This document shows positions 39,657 to 47,984 of a stretch of 64,000 nt of DNA, piece after piece. Origin of the DNA: Geodermatophilus obscurus. Lineage in GTDB: Bacteria; Actinomycetota; Actinomycetes; Mycobacteriales; Geodermatophilaceae. Position numbers and translations under genes: made by a program. Position 1 is the first letter of the stretch. Every line of letters begins with the position of its first letter. The notes below the pieces were generated by a model. It did no database searches, had not been told where the DNA came from, and saw nothing but the letters and a program-made list of their open reading frames with translations. Location of the stretch: NCBI RefSeq assembly GCF_900115395.1, contig NZ_FOWE01000008.1:1-64000 (forward strand), read 5' to 3'.

Positions 39657-40865
39657 TCAGGAGCCGACGGCGAGCGGCGGGCCGCCCTGCCCGCACGAGG
39701 CGCACGCACCGCGGCGGCGGAGGGCGTAGGCGGTGACCGCGGCGGCCAGCGCCAGACCCCAGGGCAGCGTCGGGAAGAGCACCAGGAACGCCGCCTCGAA
39801 CAGCTCCCCGGAGCCCAGCCCCGCGACGCCGATCGCGAGCATCCCGGGGCTGGCGGCGAGCAGCACGACGGCGACCAGCCCGCCGGCGACCACGGGGACC
39901 CGCACCGGCACGGGCCGCCCGCGCAGCACGGGCACCCAGGACGGCCAGACCTCGCCCCACGGCCGGATGAGGCCGATGGTGGCGACGGCGCCGCCCAGCG
40001 CCGCCACGCCCAGCGCCAGGCCGAACAGCCGCAGCGCCGGGTCCGACCCGTCGGGCAGCCCGACCGGCCACGGCGTCAGCCAGGTCATGCGCAGGAGCCC
40101 GTAGGGCAGCGGGCCGGCCGCGGCCACCAGCGTGGCCACCCGACCCCAGCGGGCGGCGGCCTCCGGCCGGGTCCACGCGGCGCCGGGCCGGCCGCACGAG
40201 GCGCAGGCACCGCGCGCGGCGCGCAGCACCAGCACCCCGAGGGCGGCGAGGAGGACCGCGCCGCCGATCAGCAGCGCGAGGTGCCCGCGGGCGGGCAGCT
40301 CGCGGGCCAGCGGGCCGCCGAGCTCGCCGGCGAGCCGCCCGATCGTGCCGGGCCGCAGCACGCCGCTGACGAGCCCGGCGGCGACGACCAGGCCGACGGC
40401 GGCCAGCCACGGCCGTGCCCGGCGGCTGCGCAGCGCCCCGACGGTGAAGACGGCGAGGAAGGCGGCCGGCGCCACGATCGCGGTGAGGTACCCGAGCAGC
40501 ACCAGCGCCCGCACGTCCGCGGCCAGGACGCCGAGGCCGGCGGCGACGGCGAGAGCCGCTGCGGCGGCACGGGGCGACGGCCGGCGCAGCGAGGCCGCCG
40601 CCGTCGCGGCCAGCGCGCCCACGGCCAGGGCGAGCACCAGCCACGCGGTGACCGTGGGCGGCAGCACGGTGAGCAGTCCGGAGCCGCCGTTCTCCGCACC
40701 CCCCTCCAGGCCGGGACGGGTGGCGGGGACCAGCAGCCACAGGGTGGCGAGGGCCACGTGCAGGGCGCCCCAGGCCGCAGTGGCCCGGAGGACCGTGCGC
40801 GGGACCGCTGCCCCTCCGGTGGGGGCGGCGGTCCGGGGCGGGACGGCGGACGGCGGAGCGGACAC
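39657..40865 (-). CDS. Multi-spanning membrane protein with two CASCG motifs
   Basis: A 402-residue membrane protein with roughly ten hydrophobic helices. Two identical short motifs, CASCG, occur on hydrophilic loops near residue 218 and at the C-terminal end near 391, which could bind a metal or form redox thiols. No family is recognised. It is the first gene of an operon with a histidine kinase and response regulator, so it may be a sensor partner or the regulated product. The GTG at 40865 is the best start; the upstream frame is not conserved-looking. Confidence 0.75.
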   Translation of the reverse strand: MSAPPSAVPPRTAAPTGGAAVPRTVLRATAAWGALHVALATLWLLVPATRPGLEGGAENGGSGLLTVLPPTVTAWLVLALAVGALAATAAASLRRPSPRAAAAALAVAAGLGVLAADVRALVLLGYLTAIVAPAAFLAVFTVGALRSRRARPWLAAVGLVVAAGLVSGVLRPGTIGRLAGELGGPLARELPARGHLALLIGGAVLLAALGVLVLRAARGACASCGRPGAAWTRPEAAARWGRVATLVAAAGPLPYGLLRMTWLTPWPVGLPDGSDPALRLFGLALGVAALGGAVATIGLIRPWGEVWPSWVPVLRGRPVPVRVPVVAGGLVAVVLLAASPGMLAIGVAGLGSGELFEAAFLVLFPTLPWGLALAAAVTAYALRRRGACASCGQGGPPLAVGS

Positions 40866-40941
40866 GGAGGCCTCCCGGGAGCTGCCCGGGTCGCTCCCGG
40901 GCGGACGCGTCCAGCCTCGGGACGCCCGCGGCCGGGCTGCT

Positions 40942-40955
40942 CCCCCGCGCGGGGG
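40942..40955. repeat. GC palindrome with duplicated arm
   Basis: CCCCCGCGCGGGGG is a perfect 14-bp palindrome. Its right side GCGCGGGGGATC (40947-40958) is repeated exactly at 40969-40980. It sits at the end of the small gene that stops at 40979 and may terminate it. Confidence 0.45.
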
Positions 40956-40978
40956 ATCCCGCTCCGCCGCGCGGGGGA

Positions 40979-41251
40979 TCAGTGCGGCGGGACCCGGCGG
41001 ACCTCGAAGCCCGGGCTGCGGGGCAGCTGCGCGTCGGTCACCAGCGGCACCCCGGCCGGGTCGCCGAGCAGGCCCGCGGCGACCGCCGGCCCGAGCTGGG
41101 CGACCAACCGGTCGTGCAGCTCCGGCCGCACCCGGATCTCCCGCGGAGGCGCGGCGCCGGGCTCCCACGCCACGGCGAGCAGGTCGTCGGCGAGACGGCA
41201 GCACCGGCGCGGAACGGCGGTGGGAGGGGCGGTGAGCGTCGCGGTGGCCAT
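40979..41251 (-). CDS. Small hypothetical protein
   Basis: A 90-residue soluble protein that I do not recognise. It contains a CC pair near residue 17 and a central DDLLAVAWEPGAAPPREIRV segment; there is no signal peptide or membrane helix. ATG at 41251 has AGGAGG eight bases upstream, and codon usage shows the strong third-position GC typical of real genes here. No operon partner. Confidence 0.6.
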   Translation of the reverse strand: MATATLTAPPTAVPRRCCRLADDLLAVAWEPGAAPPREIRVRPELHDRLVAQLGPAVAAGLLGDPAGVPLVTDAQLPRSPGFEVRRVPPH

Positions 41252-41329
41252 GACGAGCCTCCTGGGTGGGTTCCCGTGCTCTCACCCGGAGGTCTACTCC
41301 CGGGGTGTGACGGTTCCCGTGCCGCACGC

Positions 41330-41363
41330 TCGTGCTCTGCACACGGTCGCGTGCAGAGCACGA
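41330..41363. terminator. Perfect 12-bp stem-loop
   Basis: TCGTGCTCTGCA (41330-41341) pairs with TGCAGAGCACGA (41352-41363) around a 10-nt loop. It lies 20 bp beyond the stop of the minus-strand YiiX-like gene and probably terminates it. Confidence 0.7.
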
Positions 41364-41383
41364 CCCGCCGCCGGAGCAGGTGG

Positions 41384-42025
41384 TCAGCCGGCCCCGGGGA
41401 CGGCGACGGGGACCTCCGGGCCGAGCGTCGCGCCCTGCAGGAGGCGCAGGTCGTCGCCGGACCAGAAGCTGCCCGGGTCGTACCAGTTGCGCGGCCGGTC
41501 GGCGGGCAGCAGGCCCATCGCGGTGTAGGTGGCGGCCACCAGCTCGGCGCAGAACACCGTCTCGGCCGCGGTCCCCCGGCGCAGCCGGCCGGTGACCCAG
41601 CCGCCCACCAGCCCGCGCGTCGTCGGGAAGGGCCGGCCGTCGAAGCGGGCGACGGTGCGCAGGACGGCGTCCTCCATCTCCCGGGTCACCCCGCCGTCGT
41701 CGGCCGGGCCGACCAGCTGCCGCAGCCACGCGCGCTGGCCGTAGCGCTGCCGCCAGGTGACGACGGCGTCGCGCAGGTCGTGCAGCTGCACCCCGCGCTG
41801 GTGCCGGCCGGTCCACGCGTCCGGCAGCGAGCGGCCCAGCTCGGCGTGCCACAGCAGCGGCGGCAGGTCCTCGAGGACGACGGCCATGCCGACGTGGTTG
41901 ACCGGTGCGTTGGTCACCGCCCGGATCGCCCGGTCGGCGAGCGAGGCGCCACGGAACACCCAGACGTCGCCGGTGCGGGTGAGGTCGACCGCCTCGTCCA
42001 GCGGGAGGGTGCGCGGCGGGACCAC
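41384..42025 (-). CDS. YiiX-type permuted papain-like (NlpC/P60 superfamily) protein
   Basis: A 213-residue protein. The order of catalytic elements is permuted: a histidine comes first in TNAPVNHVGMAVVLED (near residue 43), and the cysteine follows late in ETVFCAELVAATYTAMG (near 163). This fits the YaeF/YiiX (DUF830) group, thought to be amidases or peptidases. No signal peptide is seen. The GTG at 42025 has TACCGT six bases upstream and no Shine-Dalgarno, so it appears leaderless. It shares a symmetric promoter with the gene on the other strand. Confidence 0.75.
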   Translation of the reverse strand: MVPPRTLPLDEAVDLTRTGDVWVFRGASLADRAIRAVTNAPVNHVGMAVVLEDLPPLLWHAELGRSLPDAWTGRHQRGVQLHDLRDAVVTWRQRYGQRAWLRQLVGPADDGGVTREMEDAVLRTVARFDGRPFPTTRGLVGGWVTGRLRRGTAAETVFCAELVAATYTAMGLLPADRPRNWYDPGSFWSGDDLRLLQGATLGPEVPVAVPGAG

Positions 42026-42030
42026 GCGGC

Positions 42031-42037
42031 TACGGTA
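42031..42037. promoter_or_regulatory. Symmetric -10 element for two divergent leaderless genes
   Basis: CTACGGTAG reads TACGGT on plus (42031-42036, 8 nt before the GTG at 42045) and TACCGT on minus (42037-42032, 6 nt before the GTG at 42025). The two start codons are only 19 bp apart. Confidence 0.6.
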
Positions 42038-42044
42038 GGCGACC

Positions 42045-42302
42045 GTGCGCGTGTCCCCGCAGGTCTGGAAGCTGCTCGGTCTCGCCGGGCTGGCCGGTGT
42101 CGCGGCCACCGGCGCGGTGCTGGCCCGCGATGAGCGGCAGCGCCGTGCCCACACGCCCGACGAGGTCCGCGCGCGGCTGCACGAGCGGCACGCGGCCGCG
42201 CTGGCCGCCGCTCCGGGACCCGAGGCCGGGGAGGAGCCGCCCGGTCCGGTGCCAGTGGGTCTGCGCGCCCGGCTGCGCGTGGCGATGCGCCGTCGCCGTT
42301 GA
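42045..42302 (+). CDS. Small single-pass membrane protein
   Basis: An 85-residue protein with one N-terminal membrane helix (LLGLAGLAGVAATGAVLA, residues 10-27) followed by a charged, Arg- and Pro-rich cytoplasmic tail. No family is recognised. The GTG at 42045 appears to be the first base of the transcript. Its stop overlaps the following region closely, but the next gene has its own ribosome-binding site about 130 bp later. Confidence 0.65.
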   Translation: MRVSPQVWKLLGLAGLAGVAATGAVLARDERQRRAHTPDEVRARLHERHAAALAAAPGPEAGEEPPGPVPVGLRARLRVAMRRRR

Positions 42303-42433
42303 CGCGGGACGTCCTCCCGCGAACGCTCCGCGACCGCCACACCGGACCGCGCACCGGGTGCTCTCCTGCCGCGGACACCGGGTCGACACTGCTCGCGCCG
42401 TCCACGGGGGACCCGACCCGGGAGGAGAGCGCC

Positions 42434-42829
42434 ATGTCCGAGCACCCCAACCTCGCCCGTGCACGCGAGGGCTACGAGGCCTTCGCCAAGGGCGACCTGG
42501 CCACGCTCACCGAGCAGTGGCGCGCGGACATCCGCTGGCACGAGCCGGGCGCCTCCGAACTCGCCGGCGACTACGAGGGGCCGCAGGCCGTCTTCGGCAT
42601 GTTCGCCCGCCTCATGGAGCTGAGCGAGAACAGCTTCCGCGCCGAGCCGGTGCTCGTGTGCGCCGACGACGAGCACGCCACCGCCCTGGTCCGGTTCACC
42701 GCCCACCGCGGGGACCGGCACCTCGACACGCTGGTCGCCCAGGTCGCCCGCTTCGACGGCGATGGGAAGGTCGCCGAGTTCTGGAACGCGCCGACCGACC
42801 AGCAGGCCATGGAGCGGTTCCTCGCCTGA
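42434..42829 (+). CDS. SnoaL-like/NTF2-fold protein
   Basis: A 131-residue cone-shaped barrel protein of the NTF2 superfamily. The opening helix ARAREGYEAFAKGDLATLTEQW, the strand DIRWHEPG and the terminal GKVAEFWNAPTDQQAMERFL match the SnoaL-like ketosteroid-isomerase-related group. These bind small hydrophobic ligands; most have no assigned reaction. ATG at 42434 follows GGAGGAG. Convergent with eutC, with a shared terminator. Confidence 0.87.
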   Translation: MSEHPNLARAREGYEAFAKGDLATLTEQWRADIRWHEPGASELAGDYEGPQAVFGMFARLMELSENSFRAEPVLVCADDEHATALVRFTAHRGDRHLDTLVAQVARFDGDGKVAEFWNAPTDQQAMERFLA

Positions 42830-42838
42830 GCCCGCCCG

Positions 42839-42872
42839 CCGGCGCTCCCGTTCAGCCGGACGGGAGCGCCGG
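42839..42872. terminator. Two-way terminator overlapping the eutC stop
   Basis: CCGGCGCTCCCGT (42839-42851) pairs perfectly with ACGGGAGCGCCGG (42860-42872) around an 8-nt loop. The eutC stop codon lies in the loop, so part of the stem is coding. Confidence 0.75.
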
Positions 42873-43577
42873 CCCCTCGTCCTTGAGCGCCACCCCTGAG
42901 GCGCCGAGCTCGCGCGCGGCGGTGAGCAGCGCGGTGACGGTGTCGGCGGCCTGCGCGTAGGACAGCCCGTGCGGTGGGCGGACGTTGGAGACGCAGTTGC
43001 GCTCGGAGTCCACCCGTCCCGGCCGCGGGTCCCAGGTCAGGTAGACGCCCAGGGAGTCCGCCGAGGACAGCCCCGGCCGCTCCCCGATCAGCACGACGAC
43101 CGCGCGGACGCCGAGGGCCTCCCCCACCGCGTCGCCGAGCGCGACCCGCGCCTGGGTGGCCACCACCAGTGGGGCCAGCGACCAGCCGCCCAGGCGCTCG
43201 CGCAGCGCGGCCAGCAGCCCCGGCCCGTGCTCGTGCACCGCCCGCGGCGAGAGCCCGTCGGCCAGCACGACGGCGAGGTCGGCGCCCGCCCGCGGCAGCG
43301 CCAGCCCCTCGGCGAGCTGCCGGCCGAGGTCGGGGCGCTGCAGGTAGGTGGCCCGGTCGGGCGCGGCGGAGGCGACCGTCAGCACCTCGCCGGTCAGGGC
43401 GGCGCGCAGCGCGTCGACGTCGAGCGGGGAGTGCACGGCGTCGCGGGCGGCGGCGTGCGCGGCGCGGAACTCCAGCTCGCGGTGCGTGGGGAGCGCGTCG
43501 CCGGCCCGCCCGAGCGCCACCCGCGCCCGGGTGGCCGACCGCAGCACCGCCCAGGGGTCCTCCCCGACCAGGCTCAC
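42852..43577 (-). CDS. eutC: Ethanolamine ammonia-lyase small subunit
   Basis: A 241-residue subunit that helps bind adenosylcobalamin. Family motifs HRELEFRAAHAAARDAVHSPLD, ATYLQRPDLGRQL and VLIGERPGLSSADSLGVYLTW are present. With EutB it converts ethanolamine to acetaldehyde and ammonia. GTG at 43577 overlaps the eutB stop by 4 bp. No gene for a reactivating factor or for microcompartment shells follows. Confidence 0.95.
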   Translation of the reverse strand: MSLVGEDPWAVLRSATRARVALGRAGDALPTHRELEFRAAHAAARDAVHSPLDVDALRAALTGEVLTVASAAPDRATYLQRPDLGRQLAEGLALPRAGADLAVVLADGLSPRAVHEHGPGLLAALRERLGGWSLAPLVVATQARVALGDAVGEALGVRAVVVLIGERPGLSSADSLGVYLTWDPRPGRVDSERNCVSNVRPPHGLSYAQAADTVTALLTAARELGASGVALKDEGPALPSG

Positions 43578-44986
43578 GGCGTCGCCGCCGCGAGCAGGAC
43601 CCGGGCGGCCGGCGCGTCGGGGGCCAGCTCGCGCACCCGGCCGGCGTCGTCGAGCAGGTCCATCCGCGCCAGCCACGCCTCGAACTCCGGCGCCGGGCGC
43701 AACCCGAGCACCTGGCGGGCGGTGAGCACGTCGGAGAACGACAGCGACTGGTAGTGCAGCATCACGTCGTCGGCACCGGGGACGGCGATGACGAAGGAGC
43801 AGCCGGCCGCGCCGAGCAGCAGGGTGAGCGTGTCGGTGTCGTCGCCGTCGACCTCGGCGTGGTTGGTGTAGCAGACGTCCACACCCATGGGCAGGCCGAG
43901 CAGCTTGCCGCAGAAGTGGTCCTCCAGGCCCGCGCGCACCACCTGCTTGCCGTCGTAGAGGTACTCCGGGCCGATGAACCCGACGACGGTGTTGACCAGC
44001 AGCGGCTCGAAGTGCCGGGCGACGGCGTAGGCGCGGGCCTCCAGCGTCTGCTGGTCCACCGGCCGCCCGCCGACGCCGAGGTGGGCACCGGCCGACAGCG
44101 CCGACCCCTGCCCGGTCTCGAAGTACGTGACGTTGTCCCCCACCGTGCCGCGACCCAGGGCCAGCACACCGGCCCGGGCCTCGGCGAGCAGGTCCAGCGT
44201 CACGCCGAAGCCGCGGTTGGCCTCCTGCGTGCCGGCCACCGACTGGAACACCAGGTCCACCGGCGCGCCCTGCTCCAGCGCCCGCAGGGTCGTGGTGACG
44301 TGCGCGAGCACGCACGACTGGGTGGGGATCTCGTAGCGGCTGATCACCGCGTCGACCAGCTCGAGCAGGGCCACCGTGCGGGCCGGGGAGTCGGTGGCCG
44401 GGTTGATCCCGATGACCGCGTCGCCCGACCCGTGCAGCAGCCCGTCGAGGATCGAGGCGGTGACGCCGACCGGGTCGTCGGTCGGGTGGTTGGGCTGCAG
44501 CCGCGAGGCCAGCCGCCCCGGTAGGCCGATCGTGCTGCGCAGCCCGGTGACCACCCGCGTCCGCCGGCCCACGGCGACCAGGTCGGCGGTGCGCATGAGC
44601 TTCGACGTCGCCGCCACCATCTCCGGCGTCAGCCCGGGGGCCAGCGCGCTGATCGCCGCCTCGTCGCCGGCCGCCGTCCACGCCAGCAGCCGGTCGCGGA
44701 ACTCCCCCACCGTCAGCGACGCCACCGGCGCGAATGCGTCCGCGTCGTGGGTGTCGAGGACCAGCCGGGTGACGTCGTCCTCGTCGTAGCCGACCACCTG
44801 CTCGTCGAGGAAGGTGGCCAGCGGCAGGTCGGCGAGCAATGTCTGCGCGGCCACCCGCTCGGCGGCCGACCGCGCCGCGCACCCGGCGAGCACGTCGCCG
44901 GAGCGCAACGGGGTCGCCCTGGCCATCAGCTCGACCAGCGTCGGGAACTCGTACGTGTGCCCGCCGACGGCGGCCCGTCTCCTCAC
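43574..44986 (-). CDS. eutB: Ethanolamine ammonia-lyase large subunit
   Basis: A 470-residue TIM-barrel subunit carrying the active site. Recognisable segments include GLPGRLASRLQPNHPTDDP, the substrate-side SVAGTQEANRGFGV, TYFETGQGSALSAGAHLGVGG and DVCYTNHAEVDGDDTDTL. GTG at 44986 overlaps the permease stop by 4 bp. The operon order is permease, large subunit, small subunit, a minimal ethanolamine-use set giving nitrogen and acetaldehyde in the cytosol. Confidence 0.96.
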   Translation of the reverse strand: MRRRAAVGGHTYEFPTLVELMARATPLRSGDVLAGCAARSAAERVAAQTLLADLPLATFLDEQVVGYDEDDVTRLVLDTHDADAFAPVASLTVGEFRDRLLAWTAAGDEAAISALAPGLTPEMVAATSKLMRTADLVAVGRRTRVVTGLRSTIGLPGRLASRLQPNHPTDDPVGVTASILDGLLHGSGDAVIGINPATDSPARTVALLELVDAVISRYEIPTQSCVLAHVTTTLRALEQGAPVDLVFQSVAGTQEANRGFGVTLDLLAEARAGVLALGRGTVGDNVTYFETGQGSALSAGAHLGVGGRPVDQQTLEARAYAVARHFEPLLVNTVVGFIGPEYLYDGKQVVRAGLEDHFCGKLLGLPMGVDVCYTNHAEVDGDDTDTLTLLLGAAGCSFVIAVPGADDVMLHYQSLSFSDVLTARQVLGLRPAPEFEAWLARMDLLDDAGRVRELAPDAPAARVLLAAATP

Positions 44987-46452
44987 CGGACGTCGTCCTG
45001 GGCCTCGGCGAGCAGCTCGAACTCCTCCTCCGGCGCGGAGGCCACGAGGTGGTGGCGGCTGTAGAGGGCGAACCAGGCGAGGAAGACGACGTAGGCCGCG
45101 AGCGTCCACAGCGCGGCGGTGACGTCGACGAGGAAGGTGGCCACGACCGCGGCGGCGGCGAGCACCAGCGCGACGCCGGTGGTCGCCGTCCCGCCCGGCG
45201 TCCGGTACGGGCGCGGCAGGTCCGGCTCGCGGCGGCGCAGCACGATGTGGCTGACCATCATCAGCACGTAGGACACCGTCGCGCCGAAGACGGCCATGTT
45301 GAGCAGCATCGCGCCCTGGCCGGTCAGCGAGAGGGCGAAGCCGATCGCGCCGGGGACCAGCAGCGCCAGCACCGGCGCCTTGCGCCCGTTGGTCACCGAC
45401 AGCGCCCGCGGCAGGTAGCCGGCGCGGGACAGCGCGAAGGTCTGCCGCGAGTACGCGTAGATGATCGAGAAGAAGCTGGCGACCAGCCCGAACAGGCCGG
45501 CGTAGTTGACCACCCGGGTGAGGCCGTCGGAGGCGCCGGCGCCGGCCAGCGCGTCGACCGGCGGGTTGCCCGACTCCGCGATGGCCGCCGAGCCCGCGGC
45601 ACCGGGGGTGAACACAAGCATGAGGACGGCGAGGACGACCAGCACGCCCATCGCCGCGACGATGCCCCGCGGCATCGACCGGGCCGGGTCGCGGGCCTCC
45701 TCGGCGGCCAGCGGCACGCTCTCGATCGCGAGGAAGAACCAGATGGCGAACGGGAACGCCGCCCAGATGCCGATGATCCCGTAGGGCAGGAACGACGAGG
45801 CGCCGGCCGCGTCGGTGGGCGCGATGTCGAGCAGGTTGCCGGCGTCGAACCGCGGCACGGCGCCGACGAGGAAGACGACCAGGCCGGCGAGCGCGACGAC
45901 GGTGACGGCGAACATGGCCTTGAGCGCCTCGCCGACGCCCATCAGGTGGATGCCGACGAACAGCGCGTAGACGGCCAGGTAGACCCACCAGCCGTCGGTG
46001 ATGCCGAACAGCCCGAGGGACTCGACGTAGGCGCCGATGAAGGTGGCGATCGCGGCCGGGGCGATGGCGTACTCGATGAGCACCGCGACGCCGGTGGCGT
46101 AACCGCCCCAGGGGCCCAGCGCGCGCCGGGCGAAGGTGTAGCCGCCACCGGCCGTCGGCAGCGCCGAGCCGAGCTCGGCCAGGCCGAACACCATGGCGGT
46201 GTACATGACCGCCATGAGCACGGTGGCGATCAGCAGCCCGCCGAAACCGCCCTCGGCCAGCCCGAAGTTCCAGCCCGCGTAGTCACCGGAGATGACCGCC
46301 GAGACGCCGAGCCCGGCCAGCAGCAGCCAGCCCGCCGTCCCGGTGCGCAGGCGGCGCTTCTCGAGGTAGCCCGCCTCGACCCGCTCGGCCTCCACGCCCG
46401 CGCGCGCGGCCGCCCGGGTCGGGGTGGGGCGGGCGGTGGGATCGGCGGTCAT
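44983..46452 (-). CDS. eat: Ethanolamine permease (APC family)
   Basis: A 489-residue transporter with about twelve helices of the amino acid-polyamine-organocation family. The first helix region GVSAVISGDYAGWNFGLAEGGFGG and ELGSALPTAGGGYTFARRALG match the ethanolamine permease subgroup (TIGR00908 type). It brings ethanolamine into the cell for EutBC, whose genes follow with 4-bp overlaps. ATG at 46452 after GGGAGC. No cobalamin riboswitch or ethanolamine-sensing leader is evident in the 98 bp upstream. Confidence 0.93.
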   Translation of the reverse strand: MTADPTARPTPTRAAARAGVEAERVEAGYLEKRRLRTGTAGWLLLAGLGVSAVISGDYAGWNFGLAEGGFGGLLIATVLMAVMYTAMVFGLAELGSALPTAGGGYTFARRALGPWGGYATGVAVLIEYAIAPAAIATFIGAYVESLGLFGITDGWWVYLAVYALFVGIHLMGVGEALKAMFAVTVVALAGLVVFLVGAVPRFDAGNLLDIAPTDAAGASSFLPYGIIGIWAAFPFAIWFFLAIESVPLAAEEARDPARSMPRGIVAAMGVLVVLAVLMLVFTPGAAGSAAIAESGNPPVDALAGAGASDGLTRVVNYAGLFGLVASFFSIIYAYSRQTFALSRAGYLPRALSVTNGRKAPVLALLVPGAIGFALSLTGQGAMLLNMAVFGATVSYVLMMVSHIVLRRREPDLPRPYRTPGGTATTGVALVLAAAAVVATFLVDVTAALWTLAAYVVFLAWFALYSRHHLVASAPEEEFELLAEAQDDVR

Positions 46453-46550
46453 GGGCGCTCCCGCGGTCGGCCCGCCGACGGCGGGGAGGGCCAGCCTGGT
46501 GGCGCGGAGGACGCCTGGTCAACGGGGTGCGGCGGAACGGAACACGCCGT

Positions 46551-47432
46551 TCACGGGAGGCCGTGCCAGCGCCCCTCCTCGGCGTTGCCGGCCGGCTGCG
46601 AGGCGAAGACGTTGCCCTCGGTCGGCGGCGTCCGGTCGTCGTCGGCCAGGGCGAAGACCCGCAGCAGCGGACCGACCAGGGCGTCGTAGACGGCGGGGAA
46701 GAGCCGGAAGCCGAGGATGACCACCGGGTTGGCGAAGCCGGACTGCACCAGCCGCCGCGGCCGGTCCAGCCGGGCGACGATCGAGCGGGCCACCCGCTCG
46801 GGCGCGTAGATCGGGATGGGCGGGCGGCCCTTCAGGCCGATGTAGCTGCCGGCCTGCGAGTAGATCGGGGTGTTGACACCGCCAGGAGCGACGGCGGAGA
46901 CGTGGACGCCGGGGACGTCGCGGGTCTCCTGCTGCAGCACCCGGATCATGCCGAGCTGCCCCCACTTGGCGGCGATGTAGCTGCCCATGAGCGGGGTGGC
47001 GACCGAGGCGAGCAGCGAGCTCACGACCACGAGGTGGCCGGCCTCCTGGCGGCGGAACACCGGCAGCACCACCCGCGCGAGGTTGGCGGTGCCGTGCAGC
47101 GCGGTGTCGACGACCCGCTCGAACACCTCCTTGGGCACCTCCTCCAGGCGCCCGTAGGCGATGACCTGCGCGGAGTGGACGACGACGTCGAGGCTGCCGA
47201 AGCGGGTGACCGCGCCGTCGACGGCGGTGCGCAGCGCGTCCTCGTCGAGCACGTCGGCGGGGCAGACGACGACGTCGGCGGCGCCCTGCGCCCGCACCTC
47301 GGCCGCGGTCTCCTCCAGGGCCTCGCGGCCGCGGGCCAGCAGCACCAGCTCCGCACCCCGCTGCGCGAAGAGGCGGGCGGTGGCGCGGCCGATGCCGCTG
47401 GAGGCCCCGGTGATCAGCACGGTCTCGGGCAT
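46551..47432 (-). CDS. Short-chain dehydrogenase/reductase
   Basis: A 293-residue oxidoreductase. ITGASSGIGRATARLF binds the dinucleotide, VVVSSLLASVATP holds the catalytic serine and GSYIAAKWG the Tyr-Lys pair. The usual NAG motif is replaced by VHSAQ, a variant seen in this subgroup. The C-terminal 40 residues (VVILGFRLFPAVYDALVG) extend beyond the core fold and may be membrane-associated. ATG at 47432 follows AGAGGAG. Substrate unknown. Confidence 0.92.
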   Translation of the reverse strand: MPETVLITGASSGIGRATARLFAQRGAELVLLARGREALEETAAEVRAQGAADVVVCPADVLDEDALRTAVDGAVTRFGSLDVVVHSAQVIAYGRLEEVPKEVFERVVDTALHGTANLARVVLPVFRRQEAGHLVVVSSLLASVATPLMGSYIAAKWGQLGMIRVLQQETRDVPGVHVSAVAPGGVNTPIYSQAGSYIGLKGRPPIPIYAPERVARSIVARLDRPRRLVQSGFANPVVILGFRLFPAVYDALVGPLLRVFALADDDRTPPTEGNVFASQPAGNAEEGRWHGLP

Positions 47433-47469
47433 GGGTGCGGTGTCTCCTCTGTCTCGGGTCACCGCGCGC

Positions 47470-47868
47470 CTACCCCGATCCGTTGCCCGCCATGCGATCG
47501 AGCACGTCGAGCAGGCGGCCGGGACCGGTCACCGCCGTCCCCGCGGGCAGCCGGGCCCGCAGGCCGCGGTCGGCGGTCACCGCCAGCACCGCCCGCCCGG
47601 CCGCGGCCAGCCCGGTGGCGGTCGCGGCCAGGGCGTCGTCGCCGCTCCCGGCCGCACGGACCAGGCGGACGCCGTCGGGTGCGGGGACGTCGCGGGCCGC
47701 ACCCTCGACGACGACCACGACCTCGGCGACGACGGCGCCGTCGACCTCGCGCCCCGGCAGTCCGGCCAGGCGGGACAGGAGCCGGGCGGTGGCACCGGGC
47801 CGGTCGCGCCACCACCTGTCGGGCCGGGCACCGACGACGTTGGCCGCGTCGACCAGCAGGACGGTCAC
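47470..47868 (-). CDS. NYN/PIN-like domain protein
   Basis: A 132-residue protein. The N-terminal LLVDAANVVGARPDRWWRDRPGA places an acidic residue where PIN/NYN nucleases bind metal, and further acids follow in GSGDDALAA and VTADRGLRARL, the usual three-acid pattern. Related actinobacterial proteins have been labelled NTP pyrophosphohydrolase without good reason that I can see. Nuclease activity is inferred. GTG at 47868 follows GGGAGG; an upstream ATG at 47919 lacks support. Confidence 0.75.
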   Translation of the reverse strand: MTVLLVDAANVVGARPDRWWRDRPGATARLLSRLAGLPGREVDGAVVAEVVVVVEGAARDVPAPDGVRLVRAAGSGDDALAATATGLAAAGRAVLAVTADRGLRARLPAGTAVTGPGRLLDVLDRMAGNGSG

Positions 47869-47984
47869 GCCGACCTCCCATCGGGTGGTGCCGGCCGGGT
47901 CCCGGTTCGCGGTGATCACCCGCGGGTACCCGCAGGTCCGGTCGGGGATCCCCGACGGGGGCGTCGACGAGACGAGGAGGACCG

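Noticed and set aside
46453-46550. Cobalamin riboswitch or antiterminator leader for the ethanolamine operon
   Set aside because: Only 98 bp precede the permease gene and no B12-box-like core or conserved leader structure could be seen.
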